A program made the position numbers and the translations under genes. 64,000 nucleotides of DNA from DATFVA01 sp963771705 (GTDB taxonomy: Bacteria; Bacteroidota; Ignavibacteria; Ignavibacteriales; Ignavibacteriaceae): the NCBI GenBank assembly GCA_963771705.1, contig CAVYUP010000003.1, forward strand, positions 234,944-298,943. Direction: 5' to 3'. Below, one piece after another: positions 56,191 through 64,000 of the stretch. The notes below the pieces were generated by a model. The model saw nothing but the letters and a program-made list of their open reading frames with translations, was not told where the DNA came from and ran no database searches. Every line of letters begins with the position of its first letter. The first letter of the stretch is position 1.

Positions 56191-56360
56191 TGGCATTCAA
56201 ATTTGGTAGGCTAACTTCTTGTAGTATATAAAATTAGCTGAATAACGGGTTTTACTGAGGCACACATATTGTAAATATCAATGTAGGCAAGTCCAATTTA
56301 TGAGCAAAGTTGTTCTTATAAATTGTGAAGCCCACTAAACATACCTTTAGGAGACAAACC

Positions 56361-56702
56361 ATGGGTATTTTTAGCTCTAAAAGTTCTAAGCCTGCTGGAG
56401 GTAAAACCAGAAGAAGTTCTGCTTTGCGTAATGAAAGCCTTCTCAATAAATTGAAGAAGGAGCTTAGCTCTGTTGGACGTCTTGACAGGAGAATCGCTGT
56501 TCTTGATAAAAAGATTGCCGATATCCCAAAAGAACCGTTCACGAGAGCGAAGAAAGAACTTCTTGCCGCACGACGGTTGAGTCTTGTTGGTCAAAGGGAT
56601 GAACTGTTGGTAAAGGTAGATGCTTACAAAGCTACCATCCAGCAAAGTAATCTTAAGAATCTAACGATTGCTCAATCCAAGTATAACGGTAAGGGTAAAT
56701 AG
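56361..56702 (+). CDS. Small basic protein of unknown function
   Basis: 113 residues from the ATG at 56361 with AGGAGA eight bases upstream; a GTG at 56325 is rejected. Very Lys/Arg/Ser-rich N-terminus (FSSKSSKPAGGKTRRSSALR), then predicted coiled coil (LLNKLKKELSSVGRLDRRIA, AVLDKKIADIPKE). Likely nucleic-acid or structural protein; not recognised. A strong terminator follows. Confidence 0.55.
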   Translation: MGIFSSKSSKPAGGKTRRSSALRNESLLNKLKKELSSVGRLDRRIAVLDKKIADIPKEPFTRAKKELLAARRLSLVGQRDELLVKVDAYKATIQQSNLKNLTIAQSKYNGKGK

Positions 56703-56734
56703 AACTGACTCCAGTTAATTGAGTATAAACATTT

Positions 56735-56773
56735 AACACCTGGCCTGAGGAAACTCAGGCTTTGGTGTTTTAA
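56735..56773. terminator. Strong terminator hairpin
   Basis: Inner stem CCTGAG / CTCAGG with a GAAA tetraloop, outer stem AACACC / GGTGTT, then TTTT. It ends the basic-protein transcript. Confidence 0.85.
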
Positions 56774-56933
56774 AGCCTACCGATAATATTTCAATTAAAA
56801 ACCCTTCACATAGATTGGACTATTCTTTATTTTTACTTATAAAATTTAAGACACGCATTGTTACATTTCGATTACGGACATTTCTAAGGCGAGTTGGTGG
56901 GTAAGCAAAACCATTATTTATCGCTTAACAACT

Positions 56934-57539
56934 ATGGATAATGATAAAAGTATAGAAAACAAAAGAGTAGTTGAAAAACTTAAATCATTCAACGAAACAG
57001 TTGATCAACTTCAAGGATATAGTTTTTGGAAAAGTTTTCCATCCAAAAGCGGAATAAATATTACTTGGGACTATACTGAAAGTGGTGTAAAGGTAAACTC
57101 TAAAGTATTCGGTCCTGAAGATGAATCAATAGGTGCATTTATTTTGAAGTACAGACTTTTCATTCAAAATAAGGATGATATATCTTTAAGAAATATAGAT
57201 AAGATATATTCAGAAATGGATTTGGATAAGGAATATTATGAAAAGTTTAAGTCTTACAGGCAAAGCATAAATGATATATTAGATAAACCATCAAATGTTC
57301 AGCTGAATAAACACATAGTTTCAATACGGGAGATCCACGATATGTTTATATACGGAGCCTGGGCACATTTGAGCGGAAATGATTTGAACAGAAAAAGATA
57401 TCTTGGTATTAAAGATAATCCTGTCATTTACCCAATATTTGCGAATGATTTTAATGTTACACTTGTTAAGATTATGAATGAGTTGGTCAACATCAAATTT
57501 CTAAATGATTCCGTAATAAAATTATTGGAGGAGCAATGA
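56934..57539 (+). CDS. Unknown soluble protein, first of a five-to-eight-gene run
   Basis: 201 residues, mixed helix/beta, no signal peptide. Not recognised. The C-terminal half contains IREIHDMFIYGAWAHLSGND, a helix with a buried Trp and His. It overlaps the next gene by 4 bases (ATGA), which with the following spacing suggests an operon that runs into the DUF3800 and restriction genes. Confidence 0.55.
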   Translation: MDNDKSIENKRVVEKLKSFNETVDQLQGYSFWKSFPSKSGINITWDYTESGVKVNSKVFGPEDESIGAFILKYRLFIQNKDDISLRNIDKIYSEMDLDKEYYEKFKSYRQSINDILDKPSNVQLNKHIVSIREIHDMFIYGAWAHLSGNDLNRKRYLGIKDNPVIYPIFANDFNVTLVKIMNELVNIKFLNDSVIKLLEEQ

Positions 57540-57757
57540 TAGAAACAGAAGGGTATCTAAAAGGAAAATTTGAAGGGTTCAAAAATTTTGATACAATTTT
57601 TGAATTTGATAATGGTGCAAAATGGCAACAAGCTGAATATAAATATCATTATCACTATGCTTATAGACCACACGCAAAAGTAATTAGAGATGGTGGAAAT
57701 TATTTTTTGATAGTTGATGGATTAGACAATAAAGTGATGGTTAGAAAAGTATACTAA
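57536..57757 (+). CDS. Small conserved-looking protein of unknown function
   Basis: 73 residues, beta-rich, aromatic. It has a pattern that looks family-like: FEFDNGAKWQQAEYKYHYHY, then AYRPHAKV. I do not recall a name or a function. It overlaps the upstream gene and precedes the DUF3800 gene by 17 bases. Confidence 0.5.
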   Translation: MIETEGYLKGKFEGFKNFDTIFEFDNGAKWQQAEYKYHYHYAYRPHAKVIRDGGNYFLIVDGLDNKVMVRKVY

Positions 57758-57774
57758 TTTAATTAAGGATTTTT

Positions 57775-58488
57775 ATGCAGCTTGTATTTGTTGATGAAAC
57801 TGGAGACCAAGGAAACCAAAATTACTTTGGGTTATCACTCGCCTTAATTGATGCCTCTCATTACAGCATAATTAAAAGTAATTTTCAAAGTATTCTAACA
57901 AAAAATAGCTGGAATAAAGAAATTGAGTTTAAGGGTTCTTGTTTGTTTTCTTCATCAAGGGGTGATAGGAATATAAATATTGAGCAACGCTTAAATATAT
58001 GTAGCGAATTGCTATCCTTAAATAAATCCAGGAAGAATGCTCGCATCAAATTTGCATATGTTAAAAAGGATAATTCACAGGACCAGAAATCGGATTATTT
58101 GGAATATCTACCAAAATTATTAAATAAAGTTTTATTAAAAGCAAAGAAGAAAAATGGTAAAGATTTGATTGCTATTCATTGTGATGAAAGATCAGATATT
58201 AAAATAAATGACATATACAGATCGATCGAAAAAGTTTTGAATGAAAAAGGATATAAACTTTTTGAAAACATTGTTATCTCCAGGTCAAATTTTGAAACTG
58301 TTGGAATACTTTATGCTGATTTAGTTGGTTACCTGTTCGGTAGAATTGACAATATTGCTAAAGATATAGATCTTTTTGAATCGCTTTCTGCTGAACAAAT
58401 AGAAGAAAACCAAAGATTGAAAAAATTAAAAACGAGTAATGAACTTATAAAACTATTAAAAGTATTTAAGGCATATGAAGTTAAATAA
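57775..58488 (+). CDS. DUF3800 domain protein (RNase H-like fold)
   Basis: 237 residues. Opening MQLVFVDETGDQGNQNYFGL carries the first acidic residues of the DUF3800 pattern, with later IAIHCDERSDIK and a C-terminal GILYADLVGYLFGR (the usual G..yaDl.a motif). DUF3800 has an RNase H-like fold with probable metal-binding acids and is common in mobile elements and defence islands; its reaction is unproven. It lies 20 bases before the methyltransferase gene. Confidence 0.8.
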   Translation: MQLVFVDETGDQGNQNYFGLSLALIDASHYSIIKSNFQSILTKNSWNKEIEFKGSCLFSSSRGDRNINIEQRLNICSELLSLNKSRKNARIKFAYVKKDNSQDQKSDYLEYLPKLLNKVLLKAKKKNGKDLIAIHCDERSDIKINDIYRSIEKVLNEKGYKLFENIVISRSNFETVGILYADLVGYLFGRIDNIAKDIDLFESLSAEQIEENQRLKKLKTSNELIKLLKVFKAYEVK

Positions 58489-58508
58489 TTTTATGTGGGA
58501 GAAGTAAT

Positions 58509-60389
58509 TTGGCAAAGAAAAAATCCGAACAACCAGAAATTTCAATTGTTGATCCTGAGCAACAGATTGAAATACCACAACAAGAAGATTTTTATAAATC
58601 CCCAGCTCGATTTGGAAGCGTGCCCGTAGATGAGGCCCCATTGGGCTGGCTTGTTGAGACTAGACGTAGTGAGACAAAAGTTACAAAATTTGAACACGCT
58701 TATCCTAAGATTTATCTTCCTTTCCAAGAAGTGCATAGGGTGGAGTTTGATAGTAATGAGCAGTTTGAACCAAACGATATATTTCCCAAAGGGGCTAATC
58801 GCTTATTCTTCGGTGATAATTTACATATTATGCGCCAGTTGCCAAGCAAATCCATAGATCTTATTTATATCGACCCACCTTTCTTCTCTGGCAGAAACTA
58901 TAATGTAATCTTCGGTGATAAAAATGAGGTGCGTTCTTTCTCTGATATCTGGGAAGGAGGAATGCCAGGATATTTAATTTGGCTAAATGTGCGATTGTAT
59001 GAAATGAAAAGATTGTTAAAAGATACTGGTTGCATTTTTGTTCATCTTGATTGGCACGCAAGTCATTATGCTAAGATAGAACTTGACAAGATTTTCGGTT
59101 ACGATAATTTTTTGAATGAAATTCTTTGGTTATATACAAAACCATCGACAAGTAAAGCGAAGCATTTTCCAAGAGCCTCAGATTCAATTCTTTACTATTC
59201 AAAAAACAAAGGGAGTCATAAATTTAACGCCGATGAAATCAGAGTTGAATACAATGAAAAAACAAAAGCGAATTATAAAAAAGGATTGGTTGGGTCAGGC
59301 ACACTATATAATGGCGAAATAAAAGATGACGAAGGTGTGCTCAATGAAGCAGGGAAGATACCTCCGAACTGGTGGGAGATGGCAGTTAGTGGCCGGTTTC
59401 CAAAAGGATCAGAGAATAATCTTGGATATCCTACTCAAAAACCAATAGCATTATTGGAGAGAATTATTAAAGTTGCAAGTAATGAAGGCGATGTTGTGGC
59501 AGATTTCTTCTGTGGGGGCGGTACAACACCTGCAGTTGCACAAAGATTAAATCGAAGATGGATTGCAAGTGATCAGAGTAGAATAGCGGTGTCTTTGACA
59601 GCAGATAGAATATCAAGATTAGTTGAAGAAAAAATAGGAAAAATGTTTCCAGTCCCCGATTTTACAACTGAGCACTGGGGCATATATGAGGCTCCAAGTC
59701 TTGAGAAATTAAATGAAAAAGATTTTAGAGAATTTGTCATTAAATGTTTTGGGGGTAAACCAGAAAGTGTTAGTAAAGATATTCACGGTATAAGACACGG
59801 TGTACCTTTATACGTTGGTGAAGCATCAAGAAGATCTAAAATTACTAGGGACGATGTTTCACTTTTTGCTAAAGCCATTTTTAGTGAGAGAGGTTCAAAC
59901 TTTGGTGCTATACTCGGCTGGAATTTTGCTCCTGATGCACGTAAAGCTGCAGAAATTTTAGCTGCCAGAGAAAATAAAAGAATAGATTTTGTAAGATTAA
60001 ATTTAATAAGGTTGGAAGATGATGATTTTAGAGATCACATTACAACAAAGCATAAAGACTATGACGAGTTGTTGACATTTATTCAACCGCCTGAAGTTAG
60101 AATTTCTTATGAACGTATTTCTAAGCAAACTTATCGGTTTGATGTTTCTGAATCAATAAGTCTTAATAAAGATGGAGTGATTGCAAATGTGCAATGGGAT
60201 TTTGAATATCTTAATAACAGATTTAGTTCAACACAAGGTTATTCTTTCTTAAGAGATAAAAAAACAGGAAGACCATTATTGGTAGTTGAATATAAATTCC
60301 CAAAAGATGGAAGAAAAAACATTGCCTGCTCTGTGCAAGATAATCAGGGTGGTGAACGAACCATTGTAATAGATATTGATGTGGAGTAA
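58509..60389 (+). CDS. Type III-like DNA methyltransferase (Mod), beta class
   Basis: 626 residues, TTG start with GGGAG upstream. The catalytic motif IV DPPF is at residues 122-125 (DLIYIDPPFFSGRNYN) and precedes the SAM motif around residue 332 (ADFFCGGGTTPAVAQRLNRR), the beta-class order found in type III Mod. The region between holds the target recognition part. The C-terminal ~250 residues are an extra domain of unknown role (EKDFREFVIKCFGGKPE). It methylates adenine (or N4-cytosine) at an unknown site. The helicase follows after 8 bases. Confidence 0.88.
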   Translation: MAKKKSEQPEISIVDPEQQIEIPQQEDFYKSPARFGSVPVDEAPLGWLVETRRSETKVTKFEHAYPKIYLPFQEVHRVEFDSNEQFEPNDIFPKGANRLFFGDNLHIMRQLPSKSIDLIYIDPPFFSGRNYNVIFGDKNEVRSFSDIWEGGMPGYLIWLNVRLYEMKRLLKDTGCIFVHLDWHASHYAKIELDKIFGYDNFLNEILWLYTKPSTSKAKHFPRASDSILYYSKNKGSHKFNADEIRVEYNEKTKANYKKGLVGSGTLYNGEIKDDEGVLNEAGKIPPNWWEMAVSGRFPKGSENNLGYPTQKPIALLERIIKVASNEGDVVADFFCGGGTTPAVAQRLNRRWIASDQSRIAVSLTADRISRLVEEKIGKMFPVPDFTTEHWGIYEAPSLEKLNEKDFREFVIKCFGGKPESVSKDIHGIRHGVPLYVGEASRRSKITRDDVSLFAKAIFSERGSNFGAILGWNFAPDARKAAEILAARENKRIDFVRLNLIRLEDDDFRDHITTKHKDYDELLTFIQPPEVRISYERISKQTYRFDVSESISLNKDGVIANVQWDFEYLNNRFSSTQGYSFLRDKKTGRPLLVVEYKFPKDGRKNIACSVQDNQGGERTIVIDIDVE

Positions 60390-60397
60390 AAAGATAA

Positions 60398-62503
60398 ATG
60401 TTTAATGCTTTCTTAAAACACGAGCAAGATTTCAAAGAATGGAAATTAGGTGGATATTCGGATGTAAACCCTCTTACACGCGACTTCTTAGAACATCTTA
60501 CAAATCCAGAGCTACCAAGAACTCTGTGGAGACATCAACTTGATGCAGTGCAAAGAGCAATATATTCTTACGAACTATTACAAAAGAAAAATCTGTTATT
60601 AAATATTGTAACAGGTGGTGGTAAAACAGCCATAATTGGGGCTGTCATTGCCTGGTTAAAATATTCGCATAGAATTAACAAATTTCTTTTGCTTTGTCCC
60701 AACACTATCGTAAGAGATCGACTCGAAGATGATTTTACAGACGCCAAGGTATTTAGAAATTTTTCTTTTTTCCCAAAGGGCGCAGAACATTATTCTAATG
60801 AATTAGGAATGCACCTGTTAGAAGCGGGTGCATCACCACAAGGAATTTTAGATAATGGAATAATACTAGGCAACATACATCAATTATATCAGACCAATAC
60901 AAGCGGAAAGAGAAATCTGGCTTATATAATGAGATTTGTTGAAGAGATTGCAGTATTTAATGATGAAGCACATAACACTCCCGCAACTGAATATGATAAT
61001 CTTTTATTTGCCCTTTCAACAAAGAGTAAATTTAGATTAGATACTACAGCAACACCCGATAGAGCAGATGGTAAAACTCCAGACAGTGAAATGGTTTTGG
61101 AGTATACAATTGCAGATGCACAATCTGAAGTGCCACCAATAATTAAATCAATAGTGGTTTATCAACCAAAAGTTTCTTCCGTGCAGCTAACATATACTAA
61201 CCCAGAGACTGGCGAGAAAAAAACTGTCGATGAAATGGATTCTGAATTTGACAAGATTGAAAAAGGACTTTCAGCAACACAATGGGTAACTGATCCTGAA
61301 CCAATGTATAAGCAAATTGCTATTGCCTTGGACAGATTGGACGAACAAAAAAGAAGAGCTTCGGCATTAGCAAATGATTCGTACAAACCAATTTTATTCG
61401 TAGTGGCAATATGTATAAAAGATGCACGAGCAGCTTATGAAATGCTTTCAACTTCTAAAGACAAACAAGGCTTTGGTGTAAAAACGTTGTTAGTAACCGA
61501 AGAATCATCAGATGAAGACAGAGTTTTGGCAAGCATTATTGGCAAAAGAGGGAAAGCACTTGAAGAGGCACAAACTATTCTTGAAAAGAAATTTGATTTA
61601 TCAACGGCAAAAAAACTAATAGAAAGAGGCAAAGAGCTTGAAGCCGTGGTAAGTGTTTTAATGTTACGTGAAGGTTGGGACGTTCCTGCTGTTTCTGTTA
61701 TTCTTTTGCTTAGAAAATTCTCCTCTCGCGTTTATGGACAACAAGTGGTTGGTAGAGGTTTAAGATTAAATATGCGAGGTGAAGATGCTCAGGAATTTTG
61801 TGCAATAGTTGATCACGAAAAACTTGACCATCAGTGGCTTTGGGATATTGTGGGGGCAAAGATTAAAAAGGATGTGGATCAAGGAAGTCTTTTTGGAATA
61901 GAAGATGATTTACCACCTAAACGTAAAGCTCAATACGTGGTTAATCCTGATTTGTTAATTGAGGTACCAGAGCCAACTGAAAAGGAAGAAGCTGATTTTA
62001 GTGATCTTGATGATCTTGAAATAGTAGTTGGTGATTATTCGAACTGGCAAGAGATATTAAACTCATTTGAGTATGGTGCTGATGTTGAAATTTCAAAAGT
62101 GGAAATTGACCAGGTTGAAGGCAGAAATATTATTCAGGGATCATTTACAGAAATTATCAATGGACCAGAAGGAATTAAAAATATAATTAAGGAACCATAC
62201 GATCAGTATGAGTCCTTAGAGGAGCTTATTGATGTACTCAAGCATACAATAAGAGACATTGCTGAAAATTTACTTGCAGAGGAAGGGGTCGGTTCTCACG
62301 AGCTAGGTTATATATACAATATTCTTATGGATCACGTTCAGAAGAAACTATTGAATAGAAAGAGTGCAGGTAATGCTACAATGGAAGAGTTAAAAAGTGC
62401 ATTAAAACATAGACACGAAATTTCTTCTAATTTCAAAAAATATCCTGGATTGATTGAAAGCATTGTTAAGTATAAAAAGGATTCATCAAATGGCAACAAG
62501 TGA
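60398..62503 (+). CDS. DEAD/DEAH-box restriction helicase (Res-like, no fused nuclease)
   Basis: 701 residues. SF2 helicase: WRHQLDAVQRAIYSYELLQK, Walker A VTGGGKTA (Lys76), Walker B DEAH at 189-192, TTATPDR, and in the second RecA domain VSVLMLREGWDVPAVSVILL and QVVGRGLRLN. It resembles Res subunits but stops before a nuclease domain, which is encoded by the next overlapping gene. It would translocate DNA after recognition by Mod. Confidence 0.85.
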   Translation: MFNAFLKHEQDFKEWKLGGYSDVNPLTRDFLEHLTNPELPRTLWRHQLDAVQRAIYSYELLQKKNLLLNIVTGGGKTAIIGAVIAWLKYSHRINKFLLLCPNTIVRDRLEDDFTDAKVFRNFSFFPKGAEHYSNELGMHLLEAGASPQGILDNGIILGNIHQLYQTNTSGKRNLAYIMRFVEEIAVFNDEAHNTPATEYDNLLFALSTKSKFRLDTTATPDRADGKTPDSEMVLEYTIADAQSEVPPIIKSIVVYQPKVSSVQLTYTNPETGEKKTVDEMDSEFDKIEKGLSATQWVTDPEPMYKQIAIALDRLDEQKRRASALANDSYKPILFVVAICIKDARAAYEMLSTSKDKQGFGVKTLLVTEESSDEDRVLASIIGKRGKALEEAQTILEKKFDLSTAKKLIERGKELEAVVSVLMLREGWDVPAVSVILLLRKFSSRVYGQQVVGRGLRLNMRGEDAQEFCAIVDHEKLDHQWLWDIVGAKIKKDVDQGSLFGIEDDLPPKRKAQYVVNPDLLIEVPEPTEKEEADFSDLDDLEIVVGDYSNWQEILNSFEYGADVEISKVEIDQVEGRNIIQGSFTEIINGPEGIKNIIKEPYDQYESLEELIDVLKHTIRDIAENLLAEEGVGSHELGYIYNILMDHVQKKLLNRKSAGNATMEELKSALKHRHEISSNFKKYPGLIESIVKYKKDSSNGNK

Positions 62504-62869
62504 GCACGGGGATTTTGAAGGTCCTAAAAAGTCGGCATATTCTGTAGAGCGATATGATTCGCATTGGGAAAAAGAATATATGTGGAAACTTGATAAAGAT
62601 AAAACCGTGGCTAAATGGACTAAGAATCACGGTATTGTAATCGAATACATTACTGAAGCAGGCAACAAGCGCGGCTATAGACCAGATTTTCTTGTTGAGA
62701 AAATGATGGGACAAAAGAATTGCACGAAGTTAAAGGTGGTCATCTATTGGATAATCCAGATACAATAAAGAAAACACGATCGAGCAACAACCTGGTGCAG
62801 ACAAAGAGGAATGAATTTTATAGATGTGGAAGAAATGAAGGTCTGAATTTTATATTTTATACTAATTAA
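62490..62869 (+). pseudogene. Separate PD-(D/E)XK restriction nuclease, broken by one frameshift
   Basis: ATG 62490 overlaps the helicase by 14 bases and has AAGGA upstream. First frame: YDSHWEKEYMWKLDKDKTV, TKNHGIVIEYI, RGYRPDFLVEK (Asp66). After the A4 run at 62700-62703 the sequence continues in another frame: ELHEVKGGHLLDNPDTIKKT and a normal C-terminus to the TAA ending 62869. Adding one A gives an intact 126-residue nuclease with the D...ExK site, of the TnsA/type III Res type. As read, the protein loses its ExK and is inactive. Confidence 0.8.
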
Positions 62870-62876
62870 ATAATAA

Positions 62877-63487
62877 ATGAAATACTATAAGAAAATTACG
62901 CATTGGGAGAATAAACGTCGGACTGATGAATTAAATTTATTTAGAAAGAATGTTGTCGATTATTTCAATAGTATGGGGCATACAACCTGGAACGAACCTT
63001 ATGAGACAGCTCATACAATATATAAGGAGAAAAATAAATTTAACAATTAGTAAGATTCAAAAAATAGTACATGCTGCTAATGTTGACCCAGTGCTAATTT
63101 ATACCCCTCCACCAGCGATAGGGGGCTATGTACAAAGAATAGATGTTCTTCTTAATATTTTTAATAGATTCATTACCAAATACCACATAACAAAATTATT
63201 GATTTTATAGATATCTCAATTGGTAGGTACTCCGATGATTATAATAGTTCATTATTAAGAACAGTCAACCCGTTTTTTTGGATATTTCAAATTGTTGATT
63301 GGTAGCCCGAATTCCTTTTTTCCTTTTAGGTTTAATTGGGTTTAATCAGAATAAAGTAGAGGCAAGTATATACGGAAGAATTGTTAAAGGTATAGTTACT
63401 TTAATAACTGTGATCGCCGCTATCGTAACCATTGCACAGGGCTTCGGCCTTATTGATAAATTAAAATTGATGTTAGGAATTAGTTAA
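62877..63487 (+). pseudogene. Membrane-protein gene with three frameshifts
   Basis: Pieces join into about 203 residues. Frame 1, from ATG 62877: ITHWENKRRTDELNLFRKNV. Frame 2: KIQKIVHAANVDPVLIYTPP, AIGGYVQRIDVLLNIFN. Frame 3: KIIDFIDISIGRYSDDYNSS, LLRTVNPFFWIFQIVDW. Frame 4: RIPFFLLGLIGFNQNKVEAS, IYGRIVKGIVTLITVIAAIV. One-base corrections are needed near 63031 (extra A), 63185 (missing A) and 63302 (missing G). A membrane segment pair at the C-terminus is clear. I do not recognise a named family. It follows the nuclease by 7 bases. Confidence 0.65.
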
Positions 63488-63570
63488 AAATTATTATGGA
63501 ATAAGAATAATGAAAGTATTAAATTTTATATTAAGCATTAAAAATTCGGTAAGGAGAATATGATTGTAAG

Positions 63571-63762
63571 ATGAGCCCAGTAACTGATGATATGACTAAG
63601 CAGGAAGTAATAGAAGAATTAGCAAGAGCCTTAGCTAAAATAATTAGAAGAGAGTTGGCTAAGAAAAATCAGAATCAAAAAGACAGCATAAAGGTTCAGT
63701 CAAACTTAATAGATCATAAGAACTCGAACACATTATTAAATGGATCAAATAATATTCAATAA
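63571..63762 (+). CDS. Small charged protein of unknown function
   Basis: 63 residues. The N-terminal helix (KQEVIEELARALAKIIRREL) is amphipathic; the tail is polar and Asn-rich. A GGAG lies 20 bases upstream, nearer to a 4-codon ATG frame, so the start is uncertain. No recognised family. Confidence 0.4.
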   Translation: MSPVTDDMTKQEVIEELARALAKIIRRELAKKNQNQKDSIKVQSNLIDHKNSNTLLNGSNNIQ

Positions 63763-63877
63763 ACACAAAATTCATTCAGAAATTTAGTCAGAAGTGTAGG
63801 CTAAGTAATCGGCAGGATGTTAAATTACTTAGTAGAATTTTTTCAATTATTTAGTATGCTCTTTGTTGATAAATAAG

Positions 63878-63935
63878 TAGTTACTTTTTTAGTTACTATT
63901 CTTTGAAATTTTGGATTAGTTACCCGATTAGTTAC
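63878..63935. repeat. Four TAGTTAC direct repeats in two pairs
   Basis: TAGTTAC at 63878, 63890, 63917 and 63929. Within each pair the starts are 12 bases apart and the pairs are 39 bases apart. Possible protein-binding array next to a terminator. Confidence 0.6.
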
Positions 63936-63964
63936 TCAGTTATGTTAAAGCCAGGACATAAAAA

Positions 63965-63993
63965 AAGTGCAAAAACTATTCATTTTTGCACTT
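63965..63993 (-). terminator. Hairpin terminator reading toward the left
   Basis: Perfect 11-base stem AAGTGCAAAAA / TTTTTGCACTT with a seven-base loop. On the minus strand it is followed by TTTTATG, so it probably ends a minus-strand gene located just beyond the right edge. Confidence 0.6.
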
Positions 63994-64000
63994 ATCTAGT

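Larger units (their letters stand above)
56050..56360. promoter_or_regulatory. Divergent control region with palindrome and repeats
   Basis: 311 bases between the sigma-like gene and a basic protein gene. It contains a perfect palindrome at 56113-56127 and a tandem GTTAACTTGTC repeat at 56165-56190 (listed separately). No other gene was seen. Confidence 0.55.
63763..64000. other. Right-edge gene-free region with repeats
   Basis: 238 bases without a gene. It contains four TAGTTAC sites and a hairpin, listed separately. The element continues past the window, since no copy of the tRNA-Leu 3' end was seen here. Confidence 0.5.

Overview
The window looks like a chromosome segment from the phylum Bacteroidota, most likely the Ignavibacteria/Melioribacter side. 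The evidence is type IX secretion (T9SS) sorting domains on two proteins, a C25 gingipain/PorU-like peptidase, a TonB-dependent receptor with a carboxypeptidase-regulatory-like domain, and a textbook Bacteroidota promoter (TTTG-N19-TAnnTTTG) in front of tRNA-Phe. The lineage call is my inference from gene style; no marker gene was searched.

Layout. 1-7.9 kb: end of an RlpA-like protein, a TonB-dependent receptor, a CHASE3-PAS sensor histidine kinase, small secreted proteins, a DinB-fold protein and RNase HIII. 7.9-20.9 kb: a surface-polysaccharide locus with a MurJ-type flippase, an asparagine-synthetase-like amidotransferase, an O-antigen ligase/polymerase, two DegT-type sugar aminotransferases, GT2, GT4 and GT9 glycosyltransferases, a PglC-size initiating sugar transferase and a Wzi-like outer-membrane protein. 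20.9-30.3 kb: a giant C25 peptidase, glmS and two GNAT-like proteins. 30.3-34.8 kb: tRNA-Phe, an M3 peptidase, a truncated ISNCY-type insertion sequence and small membrane or redox proteins. 34.9-47.4 kb: housekeeping genes (purC, pgsA, pgpA, cinA, thpR, recA, recX, Nudix, glgC, M1 aminopeptidase, a frameshifted lpxH, PBP1A), with an 11-bp tandem repeat array in the gap before lpxH.

47.5 kb to the right edge is an accessory element. It starts at the 3' end of a tRNA-Leu(CAG) gene, with a tyrosine recombinase immediately downstream. It carries plasmid-like replication genes: a DUF5659-like protein, a VirE_N/PriCT/DnaB-like primase-helicase, and a Rep-like initiator whose 3' end overlaps three 20-bp iterons, followed by an AT-rich stretch and a hairpin. 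Cargo includes a T9SS-targeted beta-helix protein, a sigma-like regulator with a possible 19-residue companion peptide, several unknown proteins, a DUF3800 protein and a type III-like restriction-modification set (Mod, helicase, and a separate small PD-(D/E)XK nuclease). The right end of the element is not visible.

Five single-base frameshifts are visible (lpxH, the nuclease, and three in a membrane-protein gene after it). Each is repaired by one base. They could be real mutations or leftover assembly indels; lpxH is normally essential, which favours the second explanation at least there. Most unexplained structure is in the accessory element: the iteron origin, the paired palindromes, the micro-ORF, and the three-gene restriction set with its neighbours.
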